DNA of 64,000 nt from Oceanitalea sp047302425 (GTDB lineage: Bacteria > Actinomycetota > Actinomycetes > Actinomycetales > Actinomycetaceae). Within the stretch, counting starts at the first letter, position 1, and each line of letters begins with the position of its first letter. The stretch covers positions 2,604,001-2,668,000 of the forward strand of contig NZ_CP154855.1 of the NCBI RefSeq assembly GCF_047302425.1, in the 5' to 3' direction. The notes beneath the pieces are model-generated. The model made no database searches and was not told where the DNA came from. It saw only the letters and a list, made by a program, of their open reading frames with translations. The position numbers and the translations under genes are program-made. Of this stretch, positions 63,732 to 64,000 are shown in pieces.

Positions 63732-64000
63732 GCGGCGCTCCTTGGTCCTGGACGCATGTGGTCGGGGGTTGGGCGGGTGCGCTCGGCGGCGCGCAGCCGC
63801 ACCGAGGTGGCGCGCGGGTTGGCGGCGCGCTCGTCGTCGTCGGCTTCCTCCGCGCCCCGGGTGAGGAGGCGGAGGTAGGGCTTGTGGGTCTCGGGCTCGA
63901 CCGGGAAGTCGGGTGGTGCGGAGGAGGTCGCCCCGCGCGCGAGGGCTCGCTTGACGGCGCGGTCCTCGAGCGAGTGGTAGGCCATGACGACGATCCGCCC
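63728..64000 (-). CDS. rsmH: 16S rRNA m4C1402 methyltransferase RsmH, C-terminal part (runs off the right edge)
   Basis: Last 90 residues only. GRIVVMAYHSLEDRAVKRAL is the hallmark end of the RsmH/MraW methyltransferase domain, followed by THKPYLRLLTRGAEEADDDERAANPRATSVRLRAAER (core NPRATSVRLRAAER). It heads the dcw cluster; mraZ would lie further right. Confidence 0.93.
   Translation of the reverse strand, partial: GRIVVMAYHSLEDRAVKRALARGATSSAPPDFPVEPETHKPYLRLLTRGAEEADDDERAANPRATSVRLRAAERTRPTPDHMRPGPRSAA

Overview
The window is chromosomal DNA of a high-GC Gram-positive bacterium, an actinobacterium and most likely of the Micrococcales (Georgenia/Cellulomonas-like). The evidence is very G/C-rich codon use, frequent GTG starts, 4-nt stop/start overlaps, a DivIVA (Wag31)-SepF-YggT-FtsZ division block, a PriA-type hisA, a DtxR/IdeR-type iron box, and the order pheT-pheS-trmH-rplT-rpmI-infC next to his genes. 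Genus is inference; no rRNA gene is present. Nearly everything is read from the minus strand.

Layout. 1-5.6 kb: nitrate assimilation (start of nirB, FAD/[2Fe-2S] reductase partner, molybdopterin nitrate reductase, NarK transporter). 5.8-7.4 kb: flavodoxin-like protein and a winged-helix AlkZ-like protein. 7.4-9.5 kb: a small A/T-rich island with one foreign gene, an Apea-like HEPN protein on the plus strand. It is bounded by a 71-bp imperfect direct repeat of the 3' end of the adjacent response-regulator gene. 9.5-11.4 kb: LuxR-type response regulator and histidine kinase. 11.7-13 kb: small membrane coiled-coil protein, strong palindrome, SDR oxidoreductase. 13-19.8 kb: pheT, pheS, thpR, trmH, rplT, rpmI, infC. 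20-21.4 kb: membrane coiled-coil protein and trypsin-like lipoprotein. 21.4-26 kb: sseB-like, hisA, hisH, a conserved unknown, hisB, hisC. 26-29.9 kb: iron-siderophore ABC importer behind an IdeR/DtxR-type box. 30.3-34 kb: a RecQ helicase with a phosphoribosyltransferase-like tail and an FGGY sugar kinase. 34-36.3 kb: SurA-like lipoprotein and hisD. 36.4-38.9 kb: S4 protein, bioY, hydrolase-like frame, ACT-domain membrane protein. 39-42.5 kb: dnaE. 42.6-46.7 kb: two flavin oxygenases and a large LuxR regulator. 46.8-64 kb: GNAT, rluD, lspA, divIVA, yggT, sepF, pgeF, ftsZ, ftsQ, murC, murG, ftsW, murD, mraY, murF, ftsI, ftsL-like and the end of rsmH: the dcw cluster read backwards.

Main points of interest. 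(1) The 2-kb island with a single HEPN protein looks like an integrated, defence-type cargo. (2) An 18-bp tandem unit (CCGCCGACAGCACAGTTA) occurs as four clusters within 22 kb. Three lie directly 3' of genes, all in the same orientation relative to the upstream gene. One is in frame inside trmH and adds about 30 residues of six-residue repeats. (3) The dcw cluster lacks murE between ftsI and murF and lacks yggS between pgeF and sepF. (4) The his genes are split by a roughly 9-kb insertion of iron uptake, recQ and sugar-kinase genes.

How the genes fit together: the dcw block provides lipid II synthesis (MurF/D/C, MraY, MurG), septal synthesis (FtsW, FtsI, FtsQ, FtsL-like) and Z-ring functions (FtsZ, SepF). 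The nas block imports nitrate and reduces it to nitrite, and NirB would take it to ammonium. The siderophore importer probably responds to iron through a DtxR/IdeR repressor. No tRNA, rRNA, transposase, integrase or CRISPR array was seen.
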